From a virus: DNA of 22,064 nt. The notes under the pieces were generated by a model, which was not told the origin of the DNA, did not search any database, and saw nothing but the letters and a program-made list of their open reading frames with translations. The stretch's first letter is position 1. The number at the start of each line of letters is the position of its first letter. A program made the position numbers and the translations under genes. The DNA is taken from IMG/VR virus record IMGVR_UViG_3300010391_000210, positions 1 to 22,064 of that record; one strand, written 5' to 3'. Below, piece by piece: positions 1 to 8,088 of the stretch.

Positions 1-39
1 GTTCGACTGGTCGACGCCGGCGGCCAAGGCGCACAGTGG

Positions 40-243
40 ATGATGGACTTCATGTCCTGCTCATCTTGCCAGCGCGTCTTTTACGGCTTCACTGGCGACA
101 AGCCGATCCGCTGCTATTTCTGCCGCGCCCGCATCCACGGACCGTCACCACAGGGTTTTAAGCCAGTGGCAGCCGGGCCCATTGATACCATCCACAGGTG
201 GGACAAAAAGCCCGGACGGACGCCTAGTTTCGGTAGCTGGTAG
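40..243 (+). CDS. small zinc-ribbon protein (5' end uncertain)
   Basis: Encodes about 67 residues with two CxxC pairs (C7/C10 and C25/C28) 14 residues apart, the pattern of a small zinc ribbon. Such proteins bind nucleic acid or other proteins, but nothing here identifies a partner. The start is the first of several nearby ATGs and has no strong ribosome binding site. The frame is open back to base 1, so the real gene may begin outside the window. It ends in TAG; a TGA lies three codons further on, so readthrough would add only a few residues. The following gene begins about 40 bases downstream in the same direction. Confidence 0.55.
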   Translation: MMDFMSCSSCQRVFYGFTGDKPIRCYFCRARIHGPSPQGFKPVAAGPIDTIHRWDKKPGRTPSFGSW

Positions 244-284
244 AACGTCTGAGAAGCATGGGGCTGAGGCCCCGGGAGGGTAGG

Positions 285-518
285 ATGCTGCGCGATTACT
301 TGAAGCTGCTGGCGGTGTTGGGGATCATGACGGGGCTGGTGGTGGGGGTATTCTACCTCGCGCTGCCGACGCCGACGCTGGCGGGGGAGTGCCCGACCGG
401 GGCCTGCTGCATGACCATCCGGATCAACGCTGACGGGACGTACACGCAGACGACCTACGACTGCGTGACGAAGCAGATCATCCGCGTGCGGGTGGGGCTG
501 CTGGCGCCGAAGAGTTGA
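285..518 (+). CDS. small secreted or membrane-anchored Cys-rich protein
   Basis: I chose ATG 285 over the in-frame ATG at 258 because a GGGAGGG ribosome binding site (274-280) sits four bases upstream; the product is then 77 residues. Residues 2-4 carry a basic charge, residues about 6-26 are a hydrophobic segment, and TPTLAG near residue 30 looks like a signal peptidase I site. The mature part has a CPTGACC cluster and one more Cys about 19 residues later, suggesting disulfides outside the cytoplasm. It could be an exported accessory (morph) protein. I do not recognise the family, and a lysis role has no direct support. Confidence 0.6.
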   Translation: MLRDYLKLLAVLGIMTGLVVGVFYLALPTPTLAGECPTGACCMTIRINADGTYTQTTYDCVTKQIIRVRVGLLAPKS

Positions 519-523
519 GGTTC

Positions 524-617
524 GCCGCCGCGGCGCGTCCGTTCTTGGGGTGGAGGGGCCAGCCGGGCAGGGCTGTGGGGTCCCGCCCGGTCCAAAACCC
601 GGTGGCGCCGCGGCGGC
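524..617 (+). repeat. 13-bp inverted repeat enclosing a structured gap
   Basis: GCCGCCGCGGCGC (524-536) is exactly reverse-complemented at 605-617. The 68 bases between them contain a second, shorter pair (CCGGGC and GCCCGG) that could form an inner stem. The repeat sits in the longest gene-free gap of the window, 519-667, where I see no ORF with a ribosome binding site. It could be an RNA secondary structure, an operator or a processing site. In such GC-rich DNA chance pairing is more common than usual. Confidence 0.45.
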
Positions 618-667
618 GTTGTTGGTGGTAGACTGGCGCAAGCGCGTGCGCGCGGGAGGGAGCAGCG

Positions 668-871
668 ATGGCGATCGGGAACATTGACCTGACCTAGGAG
701 GACGCCTCCATCGGCGACAACATGACCGGCACGATCACGCTGGGCGGCTACAAGAGCCTGATGCTGAAGAACGAGCGCATCGCGGTCGCCGACCGGCTCG
801 CCAGCGTCGTGCGGGAGAAGATCCTCGATTCGTTCGTGGCCGGCGCCACGGTCGAGCCGGGCCTGCGGTAA
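668..871 (+). CDS. short protein of unknown function interrupted by an in-frame TAG
   Basis: ATG 668 follows a good GGGAGGGAG ribosome binding site (about 653-661). Nine codons are followed by TAG at 695-697, after which the same frame stays open for 57 codons to TAA at 869-871. The part after the stop reads as plausible protein (TGTITLGGYKSLMLKNERIA and on), rich in the GC-ending codons of neighbouring genes. The only later ATG, at 721, has no well-spaced ribosome binding site; an AGGAGG lies about 20 bases upstream. Either the amber codon is read through (a Gln codon CAG differs by one base), or this is a fresh nonsense mutant, or a base is wrong. No family recognised. Confidence 0.45.
695..697 (+). 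other. in-frame amber codon
   Basis: TAG at codon 10 of the 668-871 reading frame, in the context ACC TAG GAG. It is one C-to-T change away from CAG (Gln). The frame on both sides looks coding and only the upstream part has a good ribosome binding site. Confidence 0.6.
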
Positions 872-902
872 ACAGGCCAGGGCCAGCCACGCCGTTCAAT
901 AC

Positions 903-919
903 GCCGGCGCCCTGCCGGC
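903..919 (+). terminator. short hairpin before the 935 gene
   Basis: GCCGGC, a five-base loop GCCCT, then GCCGGC forms a six-base-pair stem directly in front of the AAAGGAGG ribosome binding site of the next gene. There is no T-run, so it is more likely an mRNA structure affecting initiation or processing than a classic terminator. Confidence 0.3.
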
Positions 920-934
920 AAAGGAGGCCCATCC

Positions 935-1450
935 ATGCGACAGATCAGCATCGCCTACCACAGCCCCCGCCTGACGCTCGGCCTGACCGGGGTATTCACT
1001 GGCGGCGTCTGCGACCGCAACGTCGCGCAGGGCATCGCCGAGAACGCCTGCCAAGCCCTCGCCGGTGAGCTTGCCGCTGCCCTCAACACCTGCGACCCCG
1101 AGGACGCCCTCCCAGAGGGCACGCCCAAAGACGACGATTCCGCCGGCCTGACCGGCTCCGTCGACCCGGCCACCATCGCCGAGAACGACGCGCTCAAGGC
1201 CGCCCTCGCCCAGATCGACGCTGGCGAACCCCTGCTGCCGACCGAGCCAGACGCGCCCACCGCCGACACCGTACCCACGCCGCAACCGACCCCACCACCA
1301 CCCGACACCGATCATGTCACCCTACCAGAGGACGTAACACCATCACCACCACAACCGAGCCCGGACAACCTACCGGGCAACCGGATGGACACGAATAACC
1401 AACCACCACAGCGTAACCGCCCGCAAACGCACGACTTCGCGAGGACATGA
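935..1450 (+). CDS. Pro-rich phage protein of unknown function
   Basis: A 171-residue protein with a strong AAAGGAGG ribosome binding site (919-926) eight bases before ATG. The first ~75 residues look folded, with Ala-rich helical stretches and two or three Cys. From about residue 95 the chain becomes Pro/Thr/Asp-rich (runs such as PTPPPPDTD) and ends in a polar Asn/Gln/Arg tail, so the C-terminal half is probably disordered. Codon choice changes in this tail: CCA and ACA replace the usual CCG and ACC, which suggests a different history or simple-repeat expansion. Its TGA overlaps the ATG of the methyltransferase fusion (ATGA), implying translational coupling. Function unknown. Confidence 0.65.
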   Translation: MRQISIAYHSPRLTLGLTGVFTGGVCDRNVAQGIAENACQALAGELAAALNTCDPEDALPEGTPKDDDSAGLTGSVDPATIAENDALKAALAQIDAGEPLLPTEPDAPTADTVPTPQPTPPPPDTDHVTLPEDVTPSPPQPSPDNLPGNRMDTNNQPPQRNRPQTHDFART

Positions 1451-3801
1451 GCGAGGATATGGACGCGGAGAGAAAAACGCGGACCCGCCCGAAGGCTCGC
1501 GCGGCCGCGGCGCCCGGGCCCCATGAGAGCCGCCTAACTGCTGACCCGCCGAGACTTACGGCCCGCCCAGACACTCTCCCAGTGGCCCAGCTTGCCGGCA
1601 TGATGGCCGCCTACAACCCCCGGCGGATCGAGGGGGAGCAGCTTGCGGCGCTGCGGGCCAGCCTGCGGGAGTTCGGGCCTGTGCAGCCGGTGATCGTCAA
1701 CGCCGCCACGGGGCGCATCGTGGGGGGCCACCAGCGGGTCAGGGCGGCGCAGGCCGAGGGCTTCCCTGCCCTGCCGGTGGTGTGGGTGGACTTGCCGGAG
1801 GCCGACGAAAAGCGCCTGAATCTGGCCCTGAACCGCATCGGTGGCCGCTGGGACGAGGGGTTGTTGGGGCGGCTGCTGGCCGAGCTACGGGACGGGGGCG
1901 TGGCCATGGGGGCTACTGGCTTCGCCTCTGCTGAGGTGGAGGCCCTGATCGAGCGGTTCCGAGGCGACCCCGACCGTCGGCGCCGGGAGCAGGCGGCCCG
2001 GACACTCTCGCACCGCTTCATCGTGCCCCCGTTCAGCGTCCTTGACGCCCGTCAAGGCTACTGGCAGGACCGCAAGCGGGCGTGGCAAGACCTCGGGCTG
2101 GTGGACGAGGCTGGCAGGGGCGACAACCTGCTGAACATGAGCCCGACGGCCATGATGCAGCGCGGCAAGGGCAGACGCCAGCCCGCAGGGCCCACGAACG
2201 GGCCCACGAAGAGCCAAGCTGGCATTGAGTCAGCGCAGGAACAGGGCCCACCAACGGGCCCACGGGGGCAGGCGCACGCGAATGCACCCCAAGGCGAGCT
2301 AACTGCTGACCCGCCCAGACTTGCGGCCCGCAAGCATGGCTCCATCCCCGAGCATCTGGACGTCAAGCGGCCCGACCCCTATCAGGAGCGCTTCGGCAGG
2401 CCCGGCCCAGCCCCGCCCACCAGCGCGACCGACCTCGAGGGGGAGGGGGGCGGCCTCCTTACGGGCACCTCTGCGTTCGACCCTGTGCTGGCCGAGATCC
2501 TAATATCGTGGTTCTGTCCTGAGGCGGGTTTGGTCCTTGACCCCTGTGCCGGTGGTCCGACGCGGGGTTTGGTGGCGGCGGCTCTTGGGAGGCGGTACAC
2601 GGGGGTTGACATTCGGGTGGGTCAGGTTGAGGCGGATCGGCTCGTAGCGGGGCCGGTGTTGGGGGTGCTGCGGCAGGAGAGGACGGTGGTCCATGAGCCG
2701 GTCTGGCTCGTAGGGGATGGGCGGGAGGTTGGTGGTCTGGGGTTGGAGGCGGACTTTGTGTTGACGTGTCCGCCGTACTACGATCTTGAGCGGTATTCTG
2801 GGGAGCCTGCGGACCTGAGTAATGCGGCGAGCTACACGGAGTTTCTTGCGGGGCTGCTGGCGATGCTGCGGGGGGCGGCTAACCTGTTGAAAGTAAATAG
2901 GTTCTTCGCGATTGTCGTGGGCGAGATTCGGGAGCAGGGGGGGGCGCGGTTTTACCGGCGGTTCGTGCCTGACGTGATTGATATTCTGCTGGGGGCGGGG
3001 CTGAGCTACTACAACGAGGCGATCCTTGTGACGGCGGTGGGGAGCTTGCCGATCAGGACGGCGCGGGCGTTCGAGGCGTCGCGCAAGCTGGGGAAGACGC
3101 ACCAGAATGTCCTCGTGTTCGTGAAGGGGGATCCGCGGCTGGCGACGAAGGCATGCGGCGAGGTGCAGGCGATCCGGCCCACGGCCCACAAAGAGGCGCC
3201 GGCGGCAGCGGCTCTTGTGGCCCCGGCTGACGACGGGCGGGTGGCCGTCAAGGTTTCAGGGCGGTGGCTGCGGACGCTCTGGCACGGCTGCGACCCCGAC
3301 TACATCCGCACCACCTGCCACGCGGCCTGCTGCGACAGCAGCACCGGCCCGGCGCGCGTGGCTGTCCTGCCGGACGAGGCCGTCCGCCTCGCCGACAAGT
3401 ACGGCTATGCATCGTCCGGCGGGATGCTGCTGCCGGCCGGGAAGCTCTGCCCGTTCAAGACCGCCGATCACCTCTGCGGGCTGCATACGACCGGGCTGAA
3501 CTGGAGCCCCAAGGAGGCGCCGACAGACAAACCGTTCGGTTGCCGCGTCTCACCGTTCACCATCAACAAGGGCAACACCCTCGTGATCAGGCACCGCTAT
3601 GTCTCGCTGCGTTGCCACAAGGACGAGGCGACGATGCCTGCTTACCGCGCCTTCGGCAATAGCCTCGACATTCTGTTCGGAGCCGATGCGGCTGCCCGCA
3701 TCGTGACCGCAGTCGAGGCCGGGGCAGAGGCGATCGCTGCGCGCATGCTACCGGCCGCCTATGAGGCCCTGCGCGTGAACGATCAGACCCGGCACGCATG
3801 A
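1447..3801 (+). CDS. ParB-like / DNA methyltransferase / YkgJ-like Cys-cluster fusion protein
   Basis: 784 residues with three recognisable parts. Residues about 45-185 form a ParB/sulfiredoxin-type domain with NPRRI and GGHQR (G93-R97). A linker rich in Gly, Pro and Gln follows. Residues about 345-580 are an S-adenosylmethionine-dependent DNA methyltransferase with motif I DPCAGG (from D365) and catalytic motif IV TCPPYY (T440-Y445); N6-adenine or N4-cytosine is expected from that motif. Residues about 610-730 resemble the YkgJ zinc- or iron-chelating domain: C615, C624, C628/C629, C668, C677 and C699 in CRVSPF. ParB-methyltransferase fusions are common in phages, where they probably modify phage DNA against host restriction. 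The added Cys-cluster domain is unusual. Codon usage of about 2510-3180 (many GGG, TTG, GGT) differs from both flanks, suggesting a swapped-in methyltransferase cassette. Overlaps both neighbours by ATGA. Confidence 0.85.
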   Translation: MSEDMDAERKTRTRPKARAAAAPGPHESRLTADPPRLTARPDTLPVAQLAGMMAAYNPRRIEGEQLAALRASLREFGPVQPVIVNAATGRIVGGHQRVRAAQAEGFPALPVVWVDLPEADEKRLNLALNRIGGRWDEGLLGRLLAELRDGGVAMGATGFASAEVEALIERFRGDPDRRRREQAARTLSHRFIVPPFSVLDARQGYWQDRKRAWQDLGLVDEAGRGDNLLNMSPTAMMQRGKGRRQPAGPTNGPTKSQAGIESAQEQGPPTGPRGQAHANAPQGELTADPPRLAARKHGSIPEHLDVKRPDPYQERFGRPGPAPPTSATDLEGEGGGLLTGTSAFDPVLAEILISWFCPEAGLVLDPCAGGPTRGLVAAALGRRYTGVDIRVGQVEADRLVAGPVLGVLRQERTVVHEPVWLVGDGREVGGLGLEADFVLTCPPYYDLERYSGEPADLSNAASYTEFLAGLLAMLRGAANLLKVNRFFAIVVGEIREQGGARFYRRFVPDVIDILLGAGLSYYNEAILVTAVGSLPIRTARAFEASRKLGKTHQNVLVFVKGDPRLATKACGEVQAIRPTAHKEAPAAAALVAPADDGRVAVKVSGRWLRTLWHGCDPDYIRTTCHAACCDSSTGPARVAVLPDEAVRLADKYGYASSGGMLLPAGKLCPFKTADHLCGLHTTGLNWSPKEAPTDKPFGCRVSPFTINKGNTLVIRHRYVSLRCHKDEATMPAYRAFGNSLDILFGADAAARIVTAVEAGAEAIAARMLPAAYEALRVNDQTRHA
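1534..1566 (+). repeat. 33-bp direct repeat, copy 1
   Basis: Matches 2299-2331 at 31 of 33 positions and is in the same reading frame, so both copies encode the peptide core LTADPPRL followed by Thr or Ala, then Ala-Arg. This copy lies just before the ParB-like domain. Confidence 0.8.
2299..2331 (+). repeat. 33-bp direct repeat, copy 2
   Basis: Second copy of the 1534-1566 repeat, placed in the linker just before the methyltransferase domain. The linker upstream (2185-2270) also contains four copies of GGGCCCAC. Together these make the linker look like a recombination or duplication product. Confidence 0.8.
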
Positions 3802-4175
3802 ACTACCGGCAGGCGCGCGAGCGGATGGGGCCCGGCGGCGAGGCCACCGGGCTGTGGGACTGGACCACTATGCGCGACAAGAAGGTCTGGCCCGATGGCG
3901 CCTGCCGGGAGCAAGCCTGCGTCCACCAGACGGCCGAGGCCGCCGAGCATCACGAGTGGTCGCGGCGGACGGCGATCGTGGTGCGGACGACCGACCGCGA
4001 CAGCCTGCTCCGCTGCCGCGTGTGCAAGGACTGGACGCATGGGCGCCTGAGCCTGCCGCTGGGCGAACACCCGCCGGAGCGGGCCCCCTGCTGCGCGGTG
4101 CATGAGGACGGCGTGAGCGTCTGGCGCAAGCTGTACCCCTTCGCGCCCGGCATGCAGGAGATCGCCTCGTGGTAG
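3798..4175 (+). CDS. Cys/His-containing hypothetical phage protein
   Basis: 125 residues, starting at an ATGA overlap with the methyltransferase fusion, so probably co-translated. It contains CREQAC, a CRVC pair and a CC pair with nearby His residues, consistent with metal binding but not matching a family I can name. It ends in TAG at 4173-4175, one base before the next ATG. Reading on past this TAG gives an Arg/His/Pro-rich shadow sequence inside the next gene, so here TAG looks like a true stop. Function unknown. Confidence 0.65.
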   Translation: MNYRQARERMGPGGEATGLWDWTTMRDKKVWPDGACREQACVHQTAEAAEHHEWSRRTAIVVRTTDRDSLLRCRVCKDWTHGRLSLPLGEHPPERAPCCAVHEDGVSVWRKLYPFAPGMQEIASW

Positions 4176-4176
4176 G

Positions 4177-4590
4177 ATGGGCGGCATGCTGAACGGCCGC
4201 ATACCCAACCTGATCGACACCACGGCCCGACCCGGCGTGCCGCCGCGACCGCTGGCGGTCGGCATGGTCGTCGACTACACCAACCCCGTTGGGGAGACGC
4301 GCCCGGCGCTGGTGACCAAGATCATCGGCGCATGGCCGCAGCAGGAGATCCCGGGCAACCTGCCGGGGGCCAACCTGACCCCGATGCCGCTCCTGAACAT
4401 CGCCTACGTCGCCCCTGATAAAATCTCCGTCGACGGCTACGGCCGGCAGGTCGTGCGCGAGACGGATGTGCCCCACGCCTCGACGCGCCGCTATGTCGGG
4501 CCCTGCTGGGAGTTCGGGTGGGAAAGAGCAAGCGATACCGCAGCGAGCGCATCAGTCGGATCGACACCATCGCCCTCGTCGGCGCCCTGA
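4177..4590 (+). CDS. conserved-type phage hypothetical protein upstream of terminase
   Basis: 137 residues from ATG 4177; an in-frame ATG at 4186 is equally possible, and neither has a clear ribosome binding site. The body (VGMVVDYTNP, RPALVTKI, then a beta-rich segment ending VGPCWEFG) resembles small proteins often found near packaging genes in phages of high-GC hosts, with alternating beta strands and a Trp near the end. The last ~24 codons overlap the terminase small subunit start in another frame and encode a Ser/Ala/Pro-rich tail, so the conserved part probably stops near residue 113. Function not known. Confidence 0.65.
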   Translation: MGGMLNGRIPNLIDTTARPGVPPRPLAVGMVVDYTNPVGETRPALVTKIIGAWPQQEIPGNLPGANLTPMPLLNIAYVAPDKISVDGYGRQVVRETDVPHASTRRYVGPCWEFGWERASDTAASASVGSTPSPSSAP

Positions 4591-4955
4591 GCGCCGGCGC
4601 CGATGTTGCCCTCGCCTGCCGCGCCCTGAACCTGCCGCTGGCGGTCGTCTACCGGAAGATGCAGCGGGACGAGCCGTTCCGCCGCAAGATGAACGAGGCG
4701 CGCGCCGTCGCCGATGGCGCCGTCGTCGCCCGCCTCTACGACAAGGCGTGCAGCGGCGATGTGGCGTCGATGATCTTCTGGCTCAAGAACAGGCGCCCGA
4801 AGGAATGGCGCGAGCGCCCGGATGAGTCGCGCCAGCCCGGCACCCGTAACTACAACTTCAACCTGACGCTGGTCGCCAACGGCCCGCGCGGCAAGCTGGG
4901 CTCCGGCAGGACCATCACCCTGCCCCCGATCACCGCGGCGCTGCCGGGCGCATGA
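4518..4955 (+). CDS. terminase small subunit (TerS)
   Basis: 145 residues starting at GTG 4518, with GGGAG (4508-4512) five bases upstream. Residues about 15-55 form a helix-turn-helix-like region (GADVALACRALNLPLAVVYRKM in outline), followed by helical segments and the motif DVASMIFWLKNRRPKEWRER, which is typical of phage small terminases. TerS recognises the packaging site on phage DNA and loads the large subunit. It overlaps the preceding gene by 73 bases and meets TerL at an ATGA junction, as expected for the pair. Confidence 0.85.
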   Translation: MGKSKRYRSERISRIDTIALVGALSAGADVALACRALNLPLAVVYRKMQRDEPFRRKMNEARAVADGAVVARLYDKACSGDVASMIFWLKNRRPKEWRERPDESRQPGTRNYNFNLTLVANGPRGKLGSGRTITLPPITAALPGA

Positions 4956-6462
4956 CCCGCATCCCCAACAAGAGCGCCCGCACACACCTCGCCCGCCCGC
5001 TGGAGGAAGACGGCCCCGAGAGCAAGGTCGATGTCCAGATCGGGCTCCTGACCCACCAGTACGATTTCATGCACGCTGACGACTTCGCCGTGGCGCTGGT
5101 CAGCGGCCTCGGGGCCGGCAAGACGTGGGTGGGGACGCTGTGGTCCGAAATGAAGGCCCTCGCCAACCCGGGCGTCAAGGGGCTGGTCTTCGCCAACACC
5201 TACCGGCAGTTGAAGGGCGCCACACTGGACCGGCTCGTCAAGCACCTCGGCGACCACGGCGTCCCCTACGACCTCAACCGCACCGATATGATCCTGAACC
5301 TTGAGGGTGGCACCGAGGTCTACCTGCGCTCGACGGAAAACTTCGACGACCTGCGCGGCGTCGAGTTCGGCTGGGCCTACGGCGACGAGGTGCGGGACAT
5401 GGAGAAGGGCGCCATCGACGTCATCCGCGGCCGCCTGCGCGATGCCGCCTGCGATGCGATCGAGCTGCGCCTGACCACCACGCCTGCCGGCATGAACTGG
5501 ATCTATATGGACTTCAAGCTCCGGCCGATGGAAGCGCGCGCCGCGCTCGAAGCCGCCGGGGCGACATTGCCGCCGTGCCGGTGGGCCTGCGGACCTACCT
5601 CGGCTATCGCCTGATCACAGCCACCAGCGACGACAACCCCTACCTGCCCGAGCAGTACATGCTCATCCTCGAAGGCTACGACCCCCTCATGGCCGAGCAG
5701 GAGCGGCGCGGCAAGTTCGTCAACATCTACAGCGGCCGCTGCTACCCCATGTTCGACTTCGACGCCTCGGTCAGCAGCCGCGCCAGCTACCAGCCCGGCT
5801 TGCCGATCGCTGCCTGCTTCGACTTCAACAGCAGCTACCCGGCGCCCATGGCCTGCGTGCTGGGGCATGACGTCAAGGGCGATGCATGGGCCTTCGACGA
5901 GATCGCCATCGCCGGCGGCAATACCCCGGAAGTCTGTGCCGAGATCATCAACCGCTACCCGCACCACCGCGCCGGCATCTGGATCTACGGCGACGCCACC
6001 GGGCAGACCAAGGGCGCCACCACCGGCAAGTCCGACTATGCGGTCATCGCCGAACACCTGCGCGGCTACCGCGGCTTCCGCATGGTCACCGAGCGGCGCG
6101 ACAACCCGCTCGTCGTCGACCGCATCGCGGCGGTCAATGGCAAGCTCTGCCGCGCCGACCAGACCCGACACCTGATCGTCCACCCGCGCTGCAAGGAACT
6201 GATCCTCGACCTCGATCAAGTGTGCTGGAAGCCGGGGACGCGCGTCATCGACAAGAGCAACCCCCTGCGGACGCACCTGAGCGATGCCGCCGGCTACTGG
6301 GTCCACGAGGAATGGCCCCTCCAGATCGGCCCGGCGGTGGCCGCCAGCAGCCGCGGCGCCGACAGCACGGCGCAGCGGTACGCCAGCGCCGCGCGCCGTG
6401 GTAGCATCGCTGCAACGGGCGGCGTCCGGCAGTCGATCAGCACGGGCCGGCGCCCCTACTGA
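4952..6462 (+). CDS. terminase large subunit (TerL), coding frame changes by -1 near 5558
   Basis: The two halves together give about 503 residues, the normal size for TerL, the ATP-driven motor and nuclease that cuts and packages DNA. The first frame (4952-5614) holds Walker A SGLGAGKT (residues 51-58), Walker B WAYGDE (D145, E146) and the coupling motif LTTTP. The second frame (open from about 5521 to TGA 6462) holds the RNase H-like nuclease with Asp residues at base 5821 (FDFN), 5992 (GDATG) and 6283 (SDAAG). The frames join best at GGGG 5558-5561: either one G is missing from the sequence, or ribosomes slip -1, or two polypeptides are made, the second from GTG 5575. No good ribosome binding site precedes that GTG, which weakens the last option. 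Confidence 0.85.
5558..5561 (+). other. -1 frame change within terL
   Basis: At GGGG the frame with the ATPase ends sensibly (EALEAAG in outline) and the frame with the nuclease begins (GDIAAVPVGL). One added G would restore a single ORF. No classic X-XXY-YYZ heptamer is visible, so a homopolymer error or a real deletion is as likely as programmed slippage. Confidence 0.6.
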
Positions 6463-6471
6463 GGGAGGCGC

Positions 6472-8082
6472 ATGCGATTCCTCGATCGAGTCCAGACCGT
6501 CGCCGCGGCGGCGCTCGGGCTGCGCGCCCGGCACCGGCAGGAGCTTGAGGACGTCGCCGCCGAGGCCAGCGCCCGCGCCTACCGCAAGGCCCTCGATGAC
6601 CCCTTCACGCTGGACCCGGATGGGCGCCTGCCCGGGAACCAGAATCAGGCCATGTTCAGGGGCATCAATTCGAACGCGGACGGCTACAAGGATTTCACCG
6701 ACCTGCACCGGAAGAAGCTGCGCCAGCTTGCCCTCCGCGCCTACCACACCAAGGGCATCCCCGAGAACCTGATCAACATCGCGCTCGATTTCATCATCGG
6801 CGACGGCCTGCACCTCGCGCCCGACCAGCAGGACGAGACGTTCGGCGACTGGCTCAACGGCTTCTGGACCGAGCGCGAGAATGATTTCGCCTGCAAGCAC
6901 GGCGGGCAGATTGCCGCGGCGCTGATCGAGGGCGAACTGGCGCTGACCGTGCAGCGCGTTGACCTCGACGGGCACGTCGCCTTCGGCCTGCTCGACGGCG
7001 CCCGCATCATCGAAGTCCAGCAGGACGCCGGCGGGCGCGACGCCTACCTGATCGTCGAGAATCCGCTCCCGAACGACCCGCCGCTGATCTATGTCGTCCT
7101 CAATTACCTGCCCCCGGACATTGTCGTCGAAACGGGGACGGGCAGCGCCGACGCCCCGATCCCGCCCGGCAAGGTGCGGATCACCTACCCGGGCAGCGGC
7201 GCGGGGGTAGGGCTGTCCTCCCTGTTCGATGGCGCCTGCTTCTCCCTCGCCCTGAACAGGATCAGCGGCGCGCGGCGCGGCAAGCCGGACCTCCTGTCGG
7301 TCCTCGACTACTCCGACCTGCACGACGAGATCATGTTCCGCGTCGGCGACCGCGCCCGGGTCCTGACCGCCGCGCTCTATGACGTGACGGTCACCAACCC
7401 GCGCGACCAGAAGGAAATCAAGAAGATCGTCAAGCAACTGGGGCTCGACAAGGCGCCCTCGACCCTCCAGACCATCGCCCACAGCGACCGCGTCGAGATC
7501 GACGTCAAGGTGCCGGTGGTCGGGGTGGATCAGATCGAGCGGCTGGAGCGCATCCTGCGCCTGATCACCTACGGGGCCAAGGGCTATCCGGAGGCTTTCA
7601 GCGGCGCCGGCGACGATACCAACCGCGCCACGCTGGCCGAGCAGAACAGCGTCCCCGCCCGGCGCCTGCTGCGGCGGCAAGGCGAGATCAAGAACTTCTA
7701 CAAGGCGCTCGTCATGTTCGGCCTCACCCGCGCCATCCTCGCCTCGGCCCTCGACGCGAAATATGCTGCGGTGCCGTTCAGCGTCATCGCGCCCGAGATC
7801 GGCAGCCGCGAGGCGGGGCAGCAGACGGCGGCGCTCGCCAGCCTCGCCAACGGCCTGTCGACCCTGACCTCGGACGGGACCATCCGGCAGGAGCTTGCCT
7901 CGTCGGTCTTCGTGCAGGCCATCCGCAACGCCGGGTTCACCATCGACGAGAAGCTGACCGGCGTGGACCAGAAGAAGATCGCGGCCAAGGCCGCCGTCGA
8001 GACCAGCCCCTTCGGCACCGCTGCTGGGGATCAGGTGCAGCAGACGCGGGCCGAAAAGAACTACGCCTCACTCGCGCAGTAA
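6472..8082 (+). CDS. portal protein
   Basis: 536 residues with a good GGGAGG ribosome binding site four to six bases before ATG 6472. Features typical of phage portals include a polar N-terminal region with a helix-rich start, the stretch IPENLINIALDFIIGDGLHL around residue 95, an acidic and Pro-rich wing, and a C-terminal helical part containing IERLERILRLITYGAKGYPEAFSG. The portal forms a dodecamer at one capsid vertex through which TerL pumps DNA. Its place directly between TerL and the MuF head protein is the usual one. It ends in TAA, six bases before the next ATG. Identification rests on context and general pattern rather than a specific catalytic motif. Confidence 0.85.
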   Translation: MRFLDRVQTVAAAALGLRARHRQELEDVAAEASARAYRKALDDPFTLDPDGRLPGNQNQAMFRGINSNADGYKDFTDLHRKKLRQLALRAYHTKGIPENLINIALDFIIGDGLHLAPDQQDETFGDWLNGFWTERENDFACKHGGQIAAALIEGELALTVQRVDLDGHVAFGLLDGARIIEVQQDAGGRDAYLIVENPLPNDPPLIYVVLNYLPPDIVVETGTGSADAPIPPGKVRITYPGSGAGVGLSSLFDGACFSLALNRISGARRGKPDLLSVLDYSDLHDEIMFRVGDRARVLTAALYDVTVTNPRDQKEIKKIVKQLGLDKAPSTLQTIAHSDRVEIDVKVPVVGVDQIERLERILRLITYGAKGYPEAFSGAGDDTNRATLAEQNSVPARRLLRRQGEIKNFYKALVMFGLTRAILASALDAKYAAVPFSVIAPEIGSREAGQQTAALASLANGLSTLTSDGTIRQELASSVFVQAIRNAGFTIDEKLTGVDQKKIAAKAAVETSPFGTAAGDQVQQTRAEKNYASLAQ

Positions 8083-8088
8083 GACATC

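Noticed and set aside
5503-7680. Long minus-strand ORF (725 codons) opposite terminase and portal
   Set aside because: Same reason: terminase motifs lie on the + strand, and stop-free antisense frames are common in GC-rich genes.
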